NCBI RefSeq assembly: GCF_016219575.1
Contig: NZ_JACRMG010000034.1
Coordinates: forward strand, 1 to 64,000
DNA: 64,000 nt
Source of the DNA: Bradyrhizobium sp.
Lineage (GTDB): Bacteria; Pseudomonadota; Alphaproteobacteria; Rhizobiales; Xanthobacteraceae
Reading direction: 5' to 3'
Under the pieces are notes generated by a model. It was not told where the DNA came from. It was given only the letters and a program-made list of their open reading frames with translations, and ran no database searches. Positions 46,904 through 56,286 of the stretch are shown one piece after another; the stretch's first letter is position 1; each line of letters starts with the position of its first letter. The position numbers were made by a program, and so were the translations under genes.

Positions 46904-47545
46904 ATGCCGCCGCGATTGGTCCGCAAAGCCCTCAATACCTACCACCACGGGGATCTCCGGGATGCCCTGGTGCAGGCTGCGTTCCAGGAAGCCGAGCGCG
47001 GTGGGCCGGAAGCCATCAATATCAGCGCGCTTGCCAAGAAGCTCGGCGTCTCCCAGCCCGCGCCTTACCGGCACTTTGCCGACCGCGAGGCGCTGCTGCA
47101 AGCGGTGACGGCCGAGGCGTTCCGCCAGTTCAACGTCATCCTCAGGGATCTCGTCGACAAGCCGTCGAAGCAATCGAAGCTGTCGCGCTTTGCACAGGCC
47201 ACGCTTGCCTTCGGCCTGCAGCGCAACGGCATCTACCGGCTGATGTTCGCCTCGCGCACCATGGCCTGTGCGCCGAAGGGCAGCGAATTGCACAATGCGG
47301 CGATGGAGACGCTGGCGCTGTTGATCGAGTCGCTGGAAGCTCCCGCGGTCGGCCTGTTGCGCGAGCGGCAGGCCCTGAAGATATGGGCGTCGCTGCACGG
47401 CGTGGTGATGCTGGCGGAGCAGGGACTGCTCACCGGCCAGGTCGCCGGCGCCAGCCGCGAGGAACTGGTCGAGGATATCGTGCAGGAAGCGAAGCTCGCG
47501 CTTTCCGTGGCGATGAAGGCGGCAGCCGAACGCGAGACGCGCTGA
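46904..47545 (+). CDS. TetR/AcrR-family transcriptional regulator
   Basis: YHHGDLRDALVQAAFQEAERGGPEAINISALAKKLGVSQPAPYRHFADREALLQAV. Confidence 0.92.
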   Translation: MPPRLVRKALNTYHHGDLRDALVQAAFQEAERGGPEAINISALAKKLGVSQPAPYRHFADREALLQAVTAEAFRQFNVILRDLVDKPSKQSKLSRFAQATLAFGLQRNGIYRLMFASRTMACAPKGSELHNAAMETLALLIESLEAPAVGLLRERQALKIWASLHGVVMLAEQGLLTGQVAGASREELVEDIVQEAKLALSVAMKAAAERETR

Positions 47546-47547
47546 TC

Positions 47548-48975
47548 CTATTTCGGCGGCCGCGGATCGATCGGCGTGGAACTGCGCACGCCCAGGATAT
47601 CCTCCAGCACTCTTGCGCCGGCCAGCAACTGCGCTTCGCCACGCGGGGCTGCGACCATCTGCAAGCCGACGGGCAGGCCCGACGCGGTGAACCCGCAGGG
47701 CAGCGAAAGCGCGGGACAGCACACCAGCGTGATGGCATAAACGATGCCGAGCCATTCGACATAATTGTCGAACTTCTTGCCGTCGCACTCGGCGACATAG
47801 CGGTTCTCGACCGGGAAGGGCGCGACGATGGTCGCGGGCGCCAGCAGCAAGTCGTACTTCTCGAAGAATTCCAGCGTCCGCGCCGTCATCGCCACGCGCT
47901 GTGCCTCGGCGCGTTCGATCTTCTCGACGGTGAGCTTGAGGCCTTCCTCGATGTTCCAGATCACCTCGGGCTTGAGCTGGTCGCGCTTGGTGCGGAGCAA
48001 TGCGGCCTTGCTGAGCGCAAAGTCGAAGGCGCGCAGCACATGGAAGCATTCATGGGCTTCGCGCAGATCCGGATGCGCCTCCTCGACGATGACGCCGGCA
48101 TCCGCAAAGCGCTGCGCGGCCTTTTTTGTGATGGCGGCGACTTCCGGATCGACCGGCGTGATGCCGAGATCGCGCGACCAGGCGACGCGCTTCGGCTTGC
48201 TTCCGCCGCGCACGGCCGACAGGAACGAGGACGGCAGTCTTGGCAGCGACAGCGGATCGGCGGGATGCTCACCGCTCATGGCGTCGAGCAATAGTGCGAG
48301 ATCCTCGACATTGCGCGCCATCGGACCTTGGACGCCGAGATTGCGGTCGATCGCGGCTGCCGGCGTGTGCGCGACGCGGCCGATGCTGGGCCGCAGGCCC
48401 ACAATGCCGCAGAAGCTTGCGGGGTTGCGCAGCGAGCCGCCCATGTCGGAGCCATGCGCGAGCCAGGCCGTGCCGGTTGCAAGGGCCACGGCCGCGCCGC
48501 CCGAGGAGCCGGCAGCAGAGCGCGACGTGTCCCAGGGATTGCGCGTGGGTCCGAACACCTCGTTGAAAGTGTTGGCGCCGGCGCCGAATTCCGGCGTGTT
48601 CGACTTGGCGTAGATCACACCGCCTTCCGCTTCGAGATGCTCTACCAGGATGTCGGATTTGGCCGGCACCGTATCCCTGTAGATCGGCGAGCCCTGCGTG
48701 GTCAGCACACCCGCGACATTGGTCAGATCCTTGATCGGGATCGGCATGCCCGCCAGCAGGCCCCGCTCTCCTTTCGGCTTCTTCATCAGCTCGGTGGCGT
48801 GCTTGCGGGCGCGATCGAAGCAAAGGGTGGGCAGGGCGTTGACCTTGCTGTCGACCTCGGCGATGCGCTTCTCCAGCACGTCCAGCAGATCGAGCGGCGT
48901 GACCTCGCCCTTGCCCAGCTTTTCGACGATGGTGCACGCGGTTTCGCGGATCAGGCTTTGGTCGGCCACCGGCAT
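47548..48975 (-). CDS. Amidase (amidase-signature family)
   Basis: AGMPIPIKDLTNVAGVLTTQGS; GSSGGAAVALATGTAWLAHGSDMGGSLRNPASFCGIVGLRPS. Confidence 0.95.
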   Translation of the reverse strand: MPVADQSLIRETACTIVEKLGKGEVTPLDLLDVLEKRIAEVDSKVNALPTLCFDRARKHATELMKKPKGERGLLAGMPIPIKDLTNVAGVLTTQGSPIYRDTVPAKSDILVEHLEAEGGVIYAKSNTPEFGAGANTFNEVFGPTRNPWDTSRSAAGSSGGAAVALATGTAWLAHGSDMGGSLRNPASFCGIVGLRPSIGRVAHTPAAAIDRNLGVQGPMARNVEDLALLLDAMSGEHPADPLSLPRLPSSFLSAVRGGSKPKRVAWSRDLGITPVDPEVAAITKKAAQRFADAGVIVEEAHPDLREAHECFHVLRAFDFALSKAALLRTKRDQLKPEVIWNIEEGLKLTVEKIERAEAQRVAMTARTLEFFEKYDLLLAPATIVAPFPVENRYVAECDGKKFDNYVEWLGIVYAITLVCCPALSLPCGFTASGLPVGLQMVAAPRGEAQLLAGARVLEDILGVRSSTPIDPRPPK

Positions 48976-49082
48976 TTTCTCCCAATTCTCTCCACGCTAT
49001 CGCAGGCGGATTGATCATCCTGTAGAACATTTCCCGGAAAAGTGAAACGCGCGGAAGTTGCCGGGCGGACCGGAGAATTTGC

Positions 49083-49928
49083 ATGACGACGGATCTTGCG
49101 ACGCCGGACTGGCGGAAGATGAGCCGCGAAGAGCTTGATCGCGGCCTTAACAATGGCGCAGCGGTTGTTGCCAGCGCCGACATCGTCGCCGGCTGGGAGA
49201 AGCGTTCCAGGGAGTTGCGACAGCGTCATCCGCAGCATCTCGATCTCCGCTACGGCCCGCGCGAGCGCAACCGCATCGATTTTCTGAAGGCGGCCGACAA
49301 GGCGCCGACGCTGCTGTTCATCCACGGCGGTTACTGGCAGCACCGCGCGAAAGAGCTCTTCACGGTGGTTGCGGAAGGGCCGATGGCGCACGGCATCAAT
49401 GTCGCACTGACCGGCTACACGCTGGCGCCCGATGTGACGCTGGACGAGATCGTCGCTGAAATCCATGCCGGGATCGATTTCCTCGCAGGGCAGTTGCCGG
49501 CTCTCGGCGCGACGTCCGGCGGCATCGTCGTCTCCGGCTGGTCGGCAGGCGGACATCTGACGTCGATGGCGCTATCGAGCAAGCATGTGCAGGCGGGCGT
49601 GGCGATCAGCGGCATCTACGATCTCGAGCCGATCCGACACTCCTACCTCAACGAAAAGCTGCGGCTGGACGAGGCGATGTCTCGCCGCAACTCGCCGATG
49701 ATACAGGCGGGCGGACCGGCAAAGCCGCTGTCTCTGGTGGCCGGCAGCGCCGAGCTTCCTCTGCTGCGCAAGCAGACCGCGGATTTTGCCGGGCACCGCG
49801 CGAGATACGGCTTGCCGGTGACCTATGAGGAAATCCCCGGCGCCGATCACTTCACGATCATGAACGAAATGATCGCGCCGGGCGGACGGATCACAGCGCT
49901 GATCCGCCAGGCGTTCGAGCGGACTTGA
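49083..49928 (+). CDS. Alpha/beta hydrolase (arylformamidase-like)
   Basis: TLLFIHGGYWQHRAKELFTVVAEG; VVSGWSAGGHLTSMAL. Confidence 0.88.
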   Translation: MTTDLATPDWRKMSREELDRGLNNGAAVVASADIVAGWEKRSRELRQRHPQHLDLRYGPRERNRIDFLKAADKAPTLLFIHGGYWQHRAKELFTVVAEGPMAHGINVALTGYTLAPDVTLDEIVAEIHAGIDFLAGQLPALGATSGGIVVSGWSAGGHLTSMALSSKHVQAGVAISGIYDLEPIRHSYLNEKLRLDEAMSRRNSPMIQAGGPAKPLSLVAGSAELPLLRKQTADFAGHRARYGLPVTYEEIPGADHFTIMNEMIAPGGRITALIRQAFERT

Positions 49929-49933
49929 ACTCG

Positions 49934-50017
49934 CTGTCATTCCGGGGCGATGCGCAGCATCGAACCCGGAATCTCGAGGTTCCGGGTCTGGTCCTTCGGA
50001 CCATCCCGGAACGACAG
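49934..50017. repeat. Palindromic intergenic repeat, family 4
   Basis: CTGTCATTCCGGGGCGATGCG...CATCCCGGAACGACAG with internal GGTCC-TTC-GGACC hairpin; only one copy in window. Confidence 0.65.
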
Positions 50018-50021
50018 TGTG

Positions 50022-50798
50022 TCAACTCCACCCCGACGTATAGCCGCCATCGACGGTGAAGATCACTCCCGACGTATAGCCCGAACGGTCCGACGCCAGA
50101 AACGCCATGAGGTCTCCGATCTCGCGCGCGTGTGCGGGGCGGCCGAGCGGCATGCCCTTCTGGAATTCCTTGTAGCGGTTCTCGTCGCCGAGCTGGTTCT
50201 TCGCCCGCGTCTTCAAGAGCGTGACGTGGCGGTCCGTGCCGACAGGGCCCGGATTGATGCCGACCACGCGGACGTTGTCGGCCATGCTCGTTCCCCCGAG
50301 CGCGCGGGTGAAGGCCATCAGCGCGGCATTGCCGGCGCTGCCGCAGATGTAGTTGGCGTCGAATTTCTCGCCGGCAGCGCCGATGTCGTTGACGATCACG
50401 CCGCCGCCGCGTGCCTTCATCTGCGCATAGATGGCGCGGGTGAGGTTGACATAGCCGAACACCTTCAGCTCCCAGGCATGGCGCCAGGTCGCCTCGTCGA
50501 TCTTGTCGATCGAGCCGCCGGGAATGTCGCCGGCATTGTTGACGAGGATGTCGATGTCGGAGGCGTCCTTTACCAGCCGCGCGATGTCTTCCGGCTTGCG
50601 CAGGTCGGTCACATGGGTGGCGGCGTCGATCTGGTGTTGCGAGCGCAGGCGGTCGGCCAGCGCTTTCAATGTATCGCCGCTGCGCGCGGCGAGCCGCAGA
50701 TGGCAGCCTTCCTCGGCAAAGGCTTCGGCCGCGGCCGCGCCAATGCCCTTGGAGGCGCCGGTGATCAGGACGCGCTTGCCGCGCAGGTGCAGATCCAT
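50022..50798 (-). CDS. Short-chain dehydrogenase/reductase
   Basis: LITGASKGIGAAAAEAFAEEG; NNAGDIPGG. Catalytic YxxxK region noncanonical (YICGSAGNAAL). Confidence 0.92.
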   Translation of the reverse strand: MDLHLRGKRVLITGASKGIGAAAAEAFAEEGCHLRLAARSGDTLKALADRLRSQHQIDAATHVTDLRKPEDIARLVKDASDIDILVNNAGDIPGGSIDKIDEATWRHAWELKVFGYVNLTRAIYAQMKARGGGVIVNDIGAAGEKFDANYICGSAGNAALMAFTRALGGTSMADNVRVVGINPGPVGTDRHVTLLKTRAKNQLGDENRYKEFQKGMPLGRPAHAREIGDLMAFLASDRSGYTSGVIFTVDGGYTSGWS

Positions 50799-50973
50799 GG
50801 ATTTTTCTCTCTTGCTGAACGGGGTATCGGAGGAGGGATGGCGGAAATGGATAGCGGGAATGCGCGGCGGTCAACATTGCACTGCAGCGTTGCGCCGCGG
50901 CAAAGTTTGGTTCATTGCAGGGGCATCAGAATAGGCGGCGCGTGCGGCCCGGCAAGTCACAAGGACGTTCTCG

Positions 50974-52050
50974 ATGAGCAGCAAGAAGCAATATCGCATC
51001 GCAGTCATTCCCGGCGACGGCATCGGCAAGGAAGTGATGCCGGAGGGCCTGCGGGTCATCGAGGCGGCGGCGAAGAAGCACGGCGTCTCCGTCAAGTTCG
51101 ATCATTTCGACTTCGCTTCGTATGACTATTACGAAAAGCACGGGGAGATGATGCCGGCCGACTGGAAGGACAAGATCGGCGAGCACGATGCGATCTATTT
51201 TGGTGCCGTTGGCTGGCCCGCGAAGATTCCGGACCACATCTCACTGTGGGGTTCGCTGATCAAATTCCGCCGCGAGTTCGATCAGTACGTCAATCTGCGG
51301 CCGGTGCGGCTGATGCCGGGCGTGCCGTCGCCGCTTGCGGGCCGCAAGCCCGGCGATATCGATTTCTGGGTGGTGCGCGAGAACACCGAAGGCGAATACT
51401 CCTCCGTCGGCGGGCGGATGTTCCCGGACACCGACCGCGAGTTCGTCACGCAGCAGACGGTAATGACCCGCGTCGGCGTGGACCGCATCCTGAAGTTCGC
51501 GTTCGATCTGGCGCAGTCGCGGCCGAAGAAGCACCTGACCTCGGCGACCAAGTCCAACGGCATCTCGATCACGATGCCTTATTGGGACGAGCGCGTGGAG
51601 GCGATGGCGAAGAAATATCCCAAGGTGAAGTGGGACAAGTACCACATCGACATCCTCACCGCGAACTTCGTGCTACATCCGGACTGGTTCGACGTCGTGG
51701 TCGGCTCCAATCTGTTCGGAGACATCCTCAGCGATCTCGGCCCGGCCTGCACCGGCACCATCGGCATTGCGCCGTCGGGCAACATCAATCCGGAGGGCGA
51801 TTTCCCGTCCGTGTTCGAGCCCGTGCACGGCTCGGCGCCCGATATTGCAGGGCAGGGCATCGCCAACCCGATCGGCATGATCTGGTCGGGAGCGATGATG
51901 CTGGAGCATCTCGGCGAGAAGCAGGCGGCAGACGCCATCGTCGGCGCCATCGAGCGCACGCTCGGCGAACGCACGCTGCGCACGCGCGATCTCGGCGGCA
52001 ATGCCGACACAACGGCCTGCGGCAAGGCGGTAGCGGAGATGGTGGATTAG
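50974..52050 (+). CDS. Tartrate/isopropylmalate/isocitrate dehydrogenase family protein (tartrate dehydrogenase-like)
   Basis: RIAVIPGDGIGKEVMPEGLRVIEAA; SNLFGDILSDLGPACTGTIGIAPSGNINPEGDFPSVFEPVHGSAPDIAGQGIANPIGMIWSGAMMLEHLG. Confidence 0.92.
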   Translation: MSSKKQYRIAVIPGDGIGKEVMPEGLRVIEAAAKKHGVSVKFDHFDFASYDYYEKHGEMMPADWKDKIGEHDAIYFGAVGWPAKIPDHISLWGSLIKFRREFDQYVNLRPVRLMPGVPSPLAGRKPGDIDFWVVRENTEGEYSSVGGRMFPDTDREFVTQQTVMTRVGVDRILKFAFDLAQSRPKKHLTSATKSNGISITMPYWDERVEAMAKKYPKVKWDKYHIDILTANFVLHPDWFDVVVGSNLFGDILSDLGPACTGTIGIAPSGNINPEGDFPSVFEPVHGSAPDIAGQGIANPIGMIWSGAMMLEHLGEKQAADAIVGAIERTLGERTLRTRDLGGNADTTACGKAVAEMVD

Positions 52051-52058
52051 CGGAAATG

Positions 52059-52141
52059 CGTAGGGTGGGTTAGCGCAGCGTAACCCACCATCTTTTTCGC
52101 TGCAGCATGGTGGGTTACGCCTTCGGCTAACCCACCCTACG
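52059..52141. repeat. Palindromic intergenic repeat, family 3
   Basis: CGTAGGGTGGGTTAG-CGCAGCGTAACCCACCA...TGGTGGGTTACGCCTTCGG-CTAACCCACCCTACG; perfect terminal inverted repeats. Confidence 0.85.
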
Positions 52142-53048
52142 ATCCCGCAATCCTGCGGCAATGCTCCCACGCCGCCTGAAGCAAATTCTCGCTCGCTTCC
52201 GGCGTGCGGAAGGCGGAGTGCGCCGACAGCGTGACGTTAGGCAGTTTCGTCAGTGGGTGATCCTTGGGCAGCGGCTCGATGTTGAAGACGTCGAGACCGG
52301 CATGACGGATCTGGCCGGACTTCAGCGCGTCGATCATCGCCTCCTCGTCGACGATGGCGGCGCGCGCAGTGTTGATCAGGATCACGCCGGGCTTCATGCC
52401 TTCGATGCAGGCGCGCGAGATCATGCCGCGGGTCTCGTCGTTCAGCAGCAGATGGATCGAAACCACGTCGCTCTCGTCGATCAGTTCGTCGAACTCGACG
52501 AATTCGACGCCGGAATATTTCTTTGGCGAGCGGTTCCAGGCGATCACCCGCATGCCGCTGCCGAGCGCAATGCGCGCCACCTCCGCAGCAATGCCGCCAA
52601 AGCCGATCAGGCCGAGCGTCTTGCCCGTCAGCTGCATGCCGTCCTCGCGCAGCCAGTTGCCGGCGCGCATCTCGCGGTCCATCATCGCGATCACCCGCGC
52701 CGAGGCCCACATCAGCGCTATGGCGGATTCCGCGACCGCCGTATCGCCGTAGCCCTTGATCAGATGCACGGATATGCCGAGCTCGGCGAGCTCTTCCGGG
52801 TTCATGTAGCTGCGTGCGCCCGTGCCGAGGAAGACGACGTCCTTCAGTCCCCTGCATTGCTTGGCGATATCGGTCGGCAGCGCCGTGTGGTCGACCACCG
52901 CAATTTCGGCGCCGTCGAGCACGGCGGGATAATCCTCCGGTGAGATGTCGGGATCGCGGTGCACGCGCACGTCAGGATCATCGGACTTGCGCAGCCGGTC
53001 GAAGATCACCGCCAGCGATTCATTGGCATCGACAAAAACACCCCGCAC
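52137..53048 (-). CDS. D-2-hydroxyacid dehydrogenase (NAD-binding)
   Basis: GKTLGLIGFGGIAAEVARIALGSGMRVIAWNRSPKK; VILINTARAAIVDEEAMIDAL; HSAFRTPEA. Confidence 0.92.
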   Translation of the reverse strand: MRGVFVDANESLAVIFDRLRKSDDPDVRVHRDPDISPEDYPAVLDGAEIAVVDHTALPTDIAKQCRGLKDVVFLGTGARSYMNPEELAELGISVHLIKGYGDTAVAESAIALMWASARVIAMMDREMRAGNWLREDGMQLTGKTLGLIGFGGIAAEVARIALGSGMRVIAWNRSPKKYSGVEFVEFDELIDESDVVSIHLLLNDETRGMISRACIEGMKPGVILINTARAAIVDEEAMIDALKSGQIRHAGLDVFNIEPLPKDHPLTKLPNVTLSAHSAFRTPEASENLLQAAWEHCRRIAGS

Positions 53049-53082
53049 GGCATTCCCCCTCTGGTTTTTCTTGATACAGCGA

Positions 53083-54333
53083 TCAGGATGCGACGCCGGC
53101 GAGAGCCAGCACCGTATGCATCAGCACGTTGGCGCCCGCCGCGCAATCGGCTTGCGTGGCATCCTCCAGCTCGTTGTGGCTGATGCCATCCTTGCAAGGC
53201 ACGAACACCATCGCCGCCGGCATCACCGTGTTGAGATTGCAGGCGTCGTGGCCGGCGCCGGAGGTGATGCGGCGGTGCGAATAGCCGAGCTGTCTTGCGG
53301 CGTTCTCGACCGCATCGACGAATTTTGGATTGAAATGCGTCGGTGGCTTGCGCCAGACCAGATCGAGCCGCACGTCGACCTTGCGCCGCGCGGCGATCTC
53401 GGCCGCCGCCGCGCGCAAATCCCGGTCCAGTGCGTCCATGATCGCCGCATCCGCGCTGCGGCAGTCGACGGTAAAGGCGATCTCGCCGGGAATGACGTTG
53501 CGTGAGGGCTTTGCGATCACGGCTTCACCGATGGTGCCGACGGCTTTCGACCCGTGTTTCTTCGCGATGCTCTCCATCGCCAGCACGATTTCCGACAGGG
53601 TGGCCAACGCGTCGCGGCGCAGCGGCATCGGCGTCGAGCCGGCATGGCTCTCGAAGCCGACAATCTTGCCATCGTACCACAGCACACCCTGGCCGGAATC
53701 GACGACGCCGATGGTCTTGTTCTCGGCTTCCAGGATCGGGCCCTGTTCAATATGCAGCTCGACGAAGCCCGAGAATTTCTGCGTGCCGACCGGCGTCGCG
53801 CCGCGATAGCCGATCGAGTCTAGCGCCTGTGCCACGGTGACGCCCTCGGCATCCTTGCGCGACAAAATGTCCTCGGTGGTGAAATCGCCGACATAGGCGG
53901 CAGACGCCATCATCGCCGGCGCGAAACGCGAGCCTTCCTCGTTGGTCCAGTTGCAGATGCAGATCGGGGTTTCCGTCTCGATCCCGGCATCGTTCAGCGT
54001 GCGCACCACCTCCAGCGCCGCTAGCGTGCCGAGCACGCCGTCGTATTTGCCGCCGGTCGGCTGCGTATCGAGATGCGAACCGAGCCCGATCGGCGCCTTC
54101 GACATGTCGCGGCCCCTGCGCAGGCCGAACATCGAGCCGAGCGTATCGACATGCACCTCCAGCCCTGCTTCCTCGCAAGCCCTGCGGAACCAGTCGCGCA
54201 CCTGCTTGTCCTCCTGGCTCAACGTCAGCCGCCGCACGCCGCCCTTCGGGGTGGCTCCGAACTTCGCGGTCTCGTGGATGGTGTCCCAGAGGCGGACGGG
54301 ATCGATCTGCAGGTTGGAGGCGGCTCGGCTCAT
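53083..54333 (-). CDS. Zn-dependent M20-type hydrolase (N-carbamoyl-L-amino acid hydrolase/allantoate amidohydrolase-like)
   Basis: IGLGSHLDTQPTGGKYDGVLGTLAALEVVRTL; NWTNEEGSRFAPAMMAS; SGAGHDACNLNTVMPAAMVFVPCKDGISHNELE. Confidence 0.93.
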   Translation of the reverse strand: MSRAASNLQIDPVRLWDTIHETAKFGATPKGGVRRLTLSQEDKQVRDWFRRACEEAGLEVHVDTLGSMFGLRRGRDMSKAPIGLGSHLDTQPTGGKYDGVLGTLAALEVVRTLNDAGIETETPICICNWTNEEGSRFAPAMMASAAYVGDFTTEDILSRKDAEGVTVAQALDSIGYRGATPVGTQKFSGFVELHIEQGPILEAENKTIGVVDSGQGVLWYDGKIVGFESHAGSTPMPLRRDALATLSEIVLAMESIAKKHGSKAVGTIGEAVIAKPSRNVIPGEIAFTVDCRSADAAIMDALDRDLRAAAAEIAARRKVDVRLDLVWRKPPTHFNPKFVDAVENAARQLGYSHRRITSGAGHDACNLNTVMPAAMVFVPCKDGISHNELEDATQADCAAGANVLMHTVLALAGVAS

Positions 54334-54364
54334 GCGGGGCGTTCCGGCTTCTTGATATCCCTGT

Positions 54365-55282
54365 TCAATGGCGCGCCGCTGCCGCCGCGTCAACCGCGCC
54401 GCTGGCCTGCGCAATCTGTTGCGCGAGATCGGCAACGCGTTCGATCGCCACCGTATCGGGTGAGCCGAGCCAGCTTGCGGTAAAGGTGAGGGGGGACACC
54501 TTGACGTCGGTATCGAGCAATTGCAGCCGGCCGTCGGCGAGTTCGCGCTCGACGATCGCAGCCGGAATGACGGCGATGCCGAGCCCTTCGATCGCCATGT
54601 GGATGACGGTTGCAAGCGAAGCGCTGGCGTGCAGGCGGATCGGCGGCAGGTCTGGCCGGTCGAACACGCCGCGCACCGCCTCGTAGGGACGGGTCTTGCG
54701 CGGAAAGGTGATGATCGGAAAGCGCGCGAGGTCGCGCCGGGACACCTTTCCTTGGCCGAGGCCGAGCGCGGGACTTGCCAGGAAGTTGATGTCGTAATGG
54801 CACAGCACCCGGCTCTGCACGTCGGGTGCAGACAATGGTCCGACCACGAAGCCGAGTTCGATCTCCTGTGCGAGCAGCCGTGCGGCAAGGTTAGACGTGA
54901 TGTCGACCTCGATCTCCAGCGACAGGTTCGGATAGACCTCGTTCACGCGCTTCACCAGCTGCGGCAGCCAAGTATGCACGATGGTCTCGGCGACGCCGAG
55001 CCGCAACACGCCGCGCACCGCGGAGCTGTCGCAGATCTCCGTCATCATCTCCGCGCGCAGCCCGATCAGCTTCTCGGCATAGACGAGCATCTGCCGTCCG
55101 CTTGGCGTCGGCGACGCCACGCGGTGGTCGCGGTTCAGGAGCTTCACGCCCATCTCGCGCTCGAGCTGGGCGATGCGCTGCGAGATCGCAGGCTGCGTGG
55201 TGTTCATGCGCTGCGCGGCGCTGCGGAAGCTGCCGAGCTTCACCACCCAGAGGAACGTCTCGATCGATTTGAAATCCAGCAT
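54365..55282 (-). CDS. LysR-family transcriptional regulator
   Basis: MLDFKSIETFLWVVKLGSFRSAAQRMNTTQPAISQRIAQLEREMGVKLLNRDHR. Confidence 0.95.
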   Translation of the reverse strand: MLDFKSIETFLWVVKLGSFRSAAQRMNTTQPAISQRIAQLEREMGVKLLNRDHRVASPTPSGRQMLVYAEKLIGLRAEMMTEICDSSAVRGVLRLGVAETIVHTWLPQLVKRVNEVYPNLSLEIEVDITSNLAARLLAQEIELGFVVGPLSAPDVQSRVLCHYDINFLASPALGLGQGKVSRRDLARFPIITFPRKTRPYEAVRGVFDRPDLPPIRLHASASLATVIHMAIEGLGIAVIPAAIVERELADGRLQLLDTDVKVSPLTFTASWLGSPDTVAIERVADLAQQIAQASGAVDAAAAARH

Positions 55283-55296
55283 GAGGTGCCCCTTCC

Positions 55297-55327
55297 TTAT
55301 CGATAAGCTAGATTTATCGATATCGAT
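55297..55327. promoter_or_regulatory. LysR-type operator candidate in divergent intergenic region
   Basis: TATCGATAA-N7-TTATCGATA perfect inverted repeat with adjacent extra ATCGAT. Confidence 0.6.
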
Positions 55328-55429
55328 CAAAAATGAAGATTAGACATTATAGCAGGAGCGGAGCAACTTTAGGCAAGTCGATCGCGTGACTGTTTTTGTG
55401 GCAGCGCAGCAAACCGACGGGAGAGGCCG

Positions 55430-56203
55430 ATGCTTGCGAGCGAACAGGCGCGACGTGATTTCCGGGCCGGAAAATCGGTCCCCACCTCCAACATCGCCAA
55501 CGGTTTCGTTCAGGGCAATCTCGTCATCCTGCCGGAGAAACTCGCCGCCGCCTTCCACCGCTTCTGCCAGCTCAACCCGAAACCGTGCCCCATCATCGGC
55601 ATGTCCGATGTCGGCGACCCCCGCATTCCCGCGCTCGGGCTCGACCTCGATATCCGCACCGACCTGCCGCGCTACCGGGTCTGGAACGACGGCAAGATCG
55701 TCGACGAGCCGACCGACGTCATGTCGCACTGGCGCGACGACCTCGTCGCTTTCGTGATCGGCTGCTCCTTCTCGTTCGAGGAAGCGTTGATGGACGAAGG
55801 TCTCTCGCTGCGTCACATCGAGCACAAGGTGCGCGTGCCGATGTACCGGACCAACATCGCATGCAGCCCCTCCGGACCGTTCGTCGGTCCGCTGGTGGTG
55901 TCGATGCGGCCGTTCAAGCCGGCCGACGCGATCCGCGCCGTGCAGATCACCTCGCGCTATCCCGCCGTGCACGGTGCGCCCGTGCATCTCGGCCATCCGT
56001 ATTCGATCGGCATCAAGGACATTAACGAGCCCGACTATGGCGATCCCGTGCCGATCAAAGCCGACGAGCTTCCGGTGTTCTGGGCCTGCGGCGTCACTCC
56101 GCAGGCGGTCATCGCCAACGCGAAGGTGCCGTTTGCAATCACGCATTCACCGGGACTGATGCTGGTCACCGATCTCAGGAACAGGCAGTTCGCGGTGATT
56201 TGA
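55430..56203 (+). CDS. DUF1445 putative hydro-lyase (D-glutamate-cyclase-like family)
   Basis: [72 protein letters not shown]. Confidence 0.88.
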   Translation: MLASEQARRDFRAGKSVPTSNIANGFVQGNLVILPEKLAAAFHRFCQLNPKPCPIIGMSDVGDPRIPALGLDLDIRTDLPRYRVWNDGKIVDEPTDVMSHWRDDLVAFVIGCSFSFEEALMDEGLSLRHIEHKVRVPMYRTNIACSPSGPFVGPLVVSMRPFKPADAIRAVQITSRYPAVHGAPVHLGHPYSIGIKDINEPDYGDPVPIKADELPVFWACGVTPQAVIANAKVPFAITHSPGLMLVTDLRNRQFAVI

Positions 56204-56286
56204 CCGACAGTTGGTGCCGGTCATTGAGGCCTTGCCGCACCATTCAATCTCTTCATCGAAGCATTCGATCAACAGGGGAAGTTGCC

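Noticed and set aside
53083-54888. N-terminal extension of the M20 hydrolase ORF beyond 54333
   Set aside because: The extension overlaps the LysR gene in another frame; the M20 homology begins at MSRAASNLQIDP.
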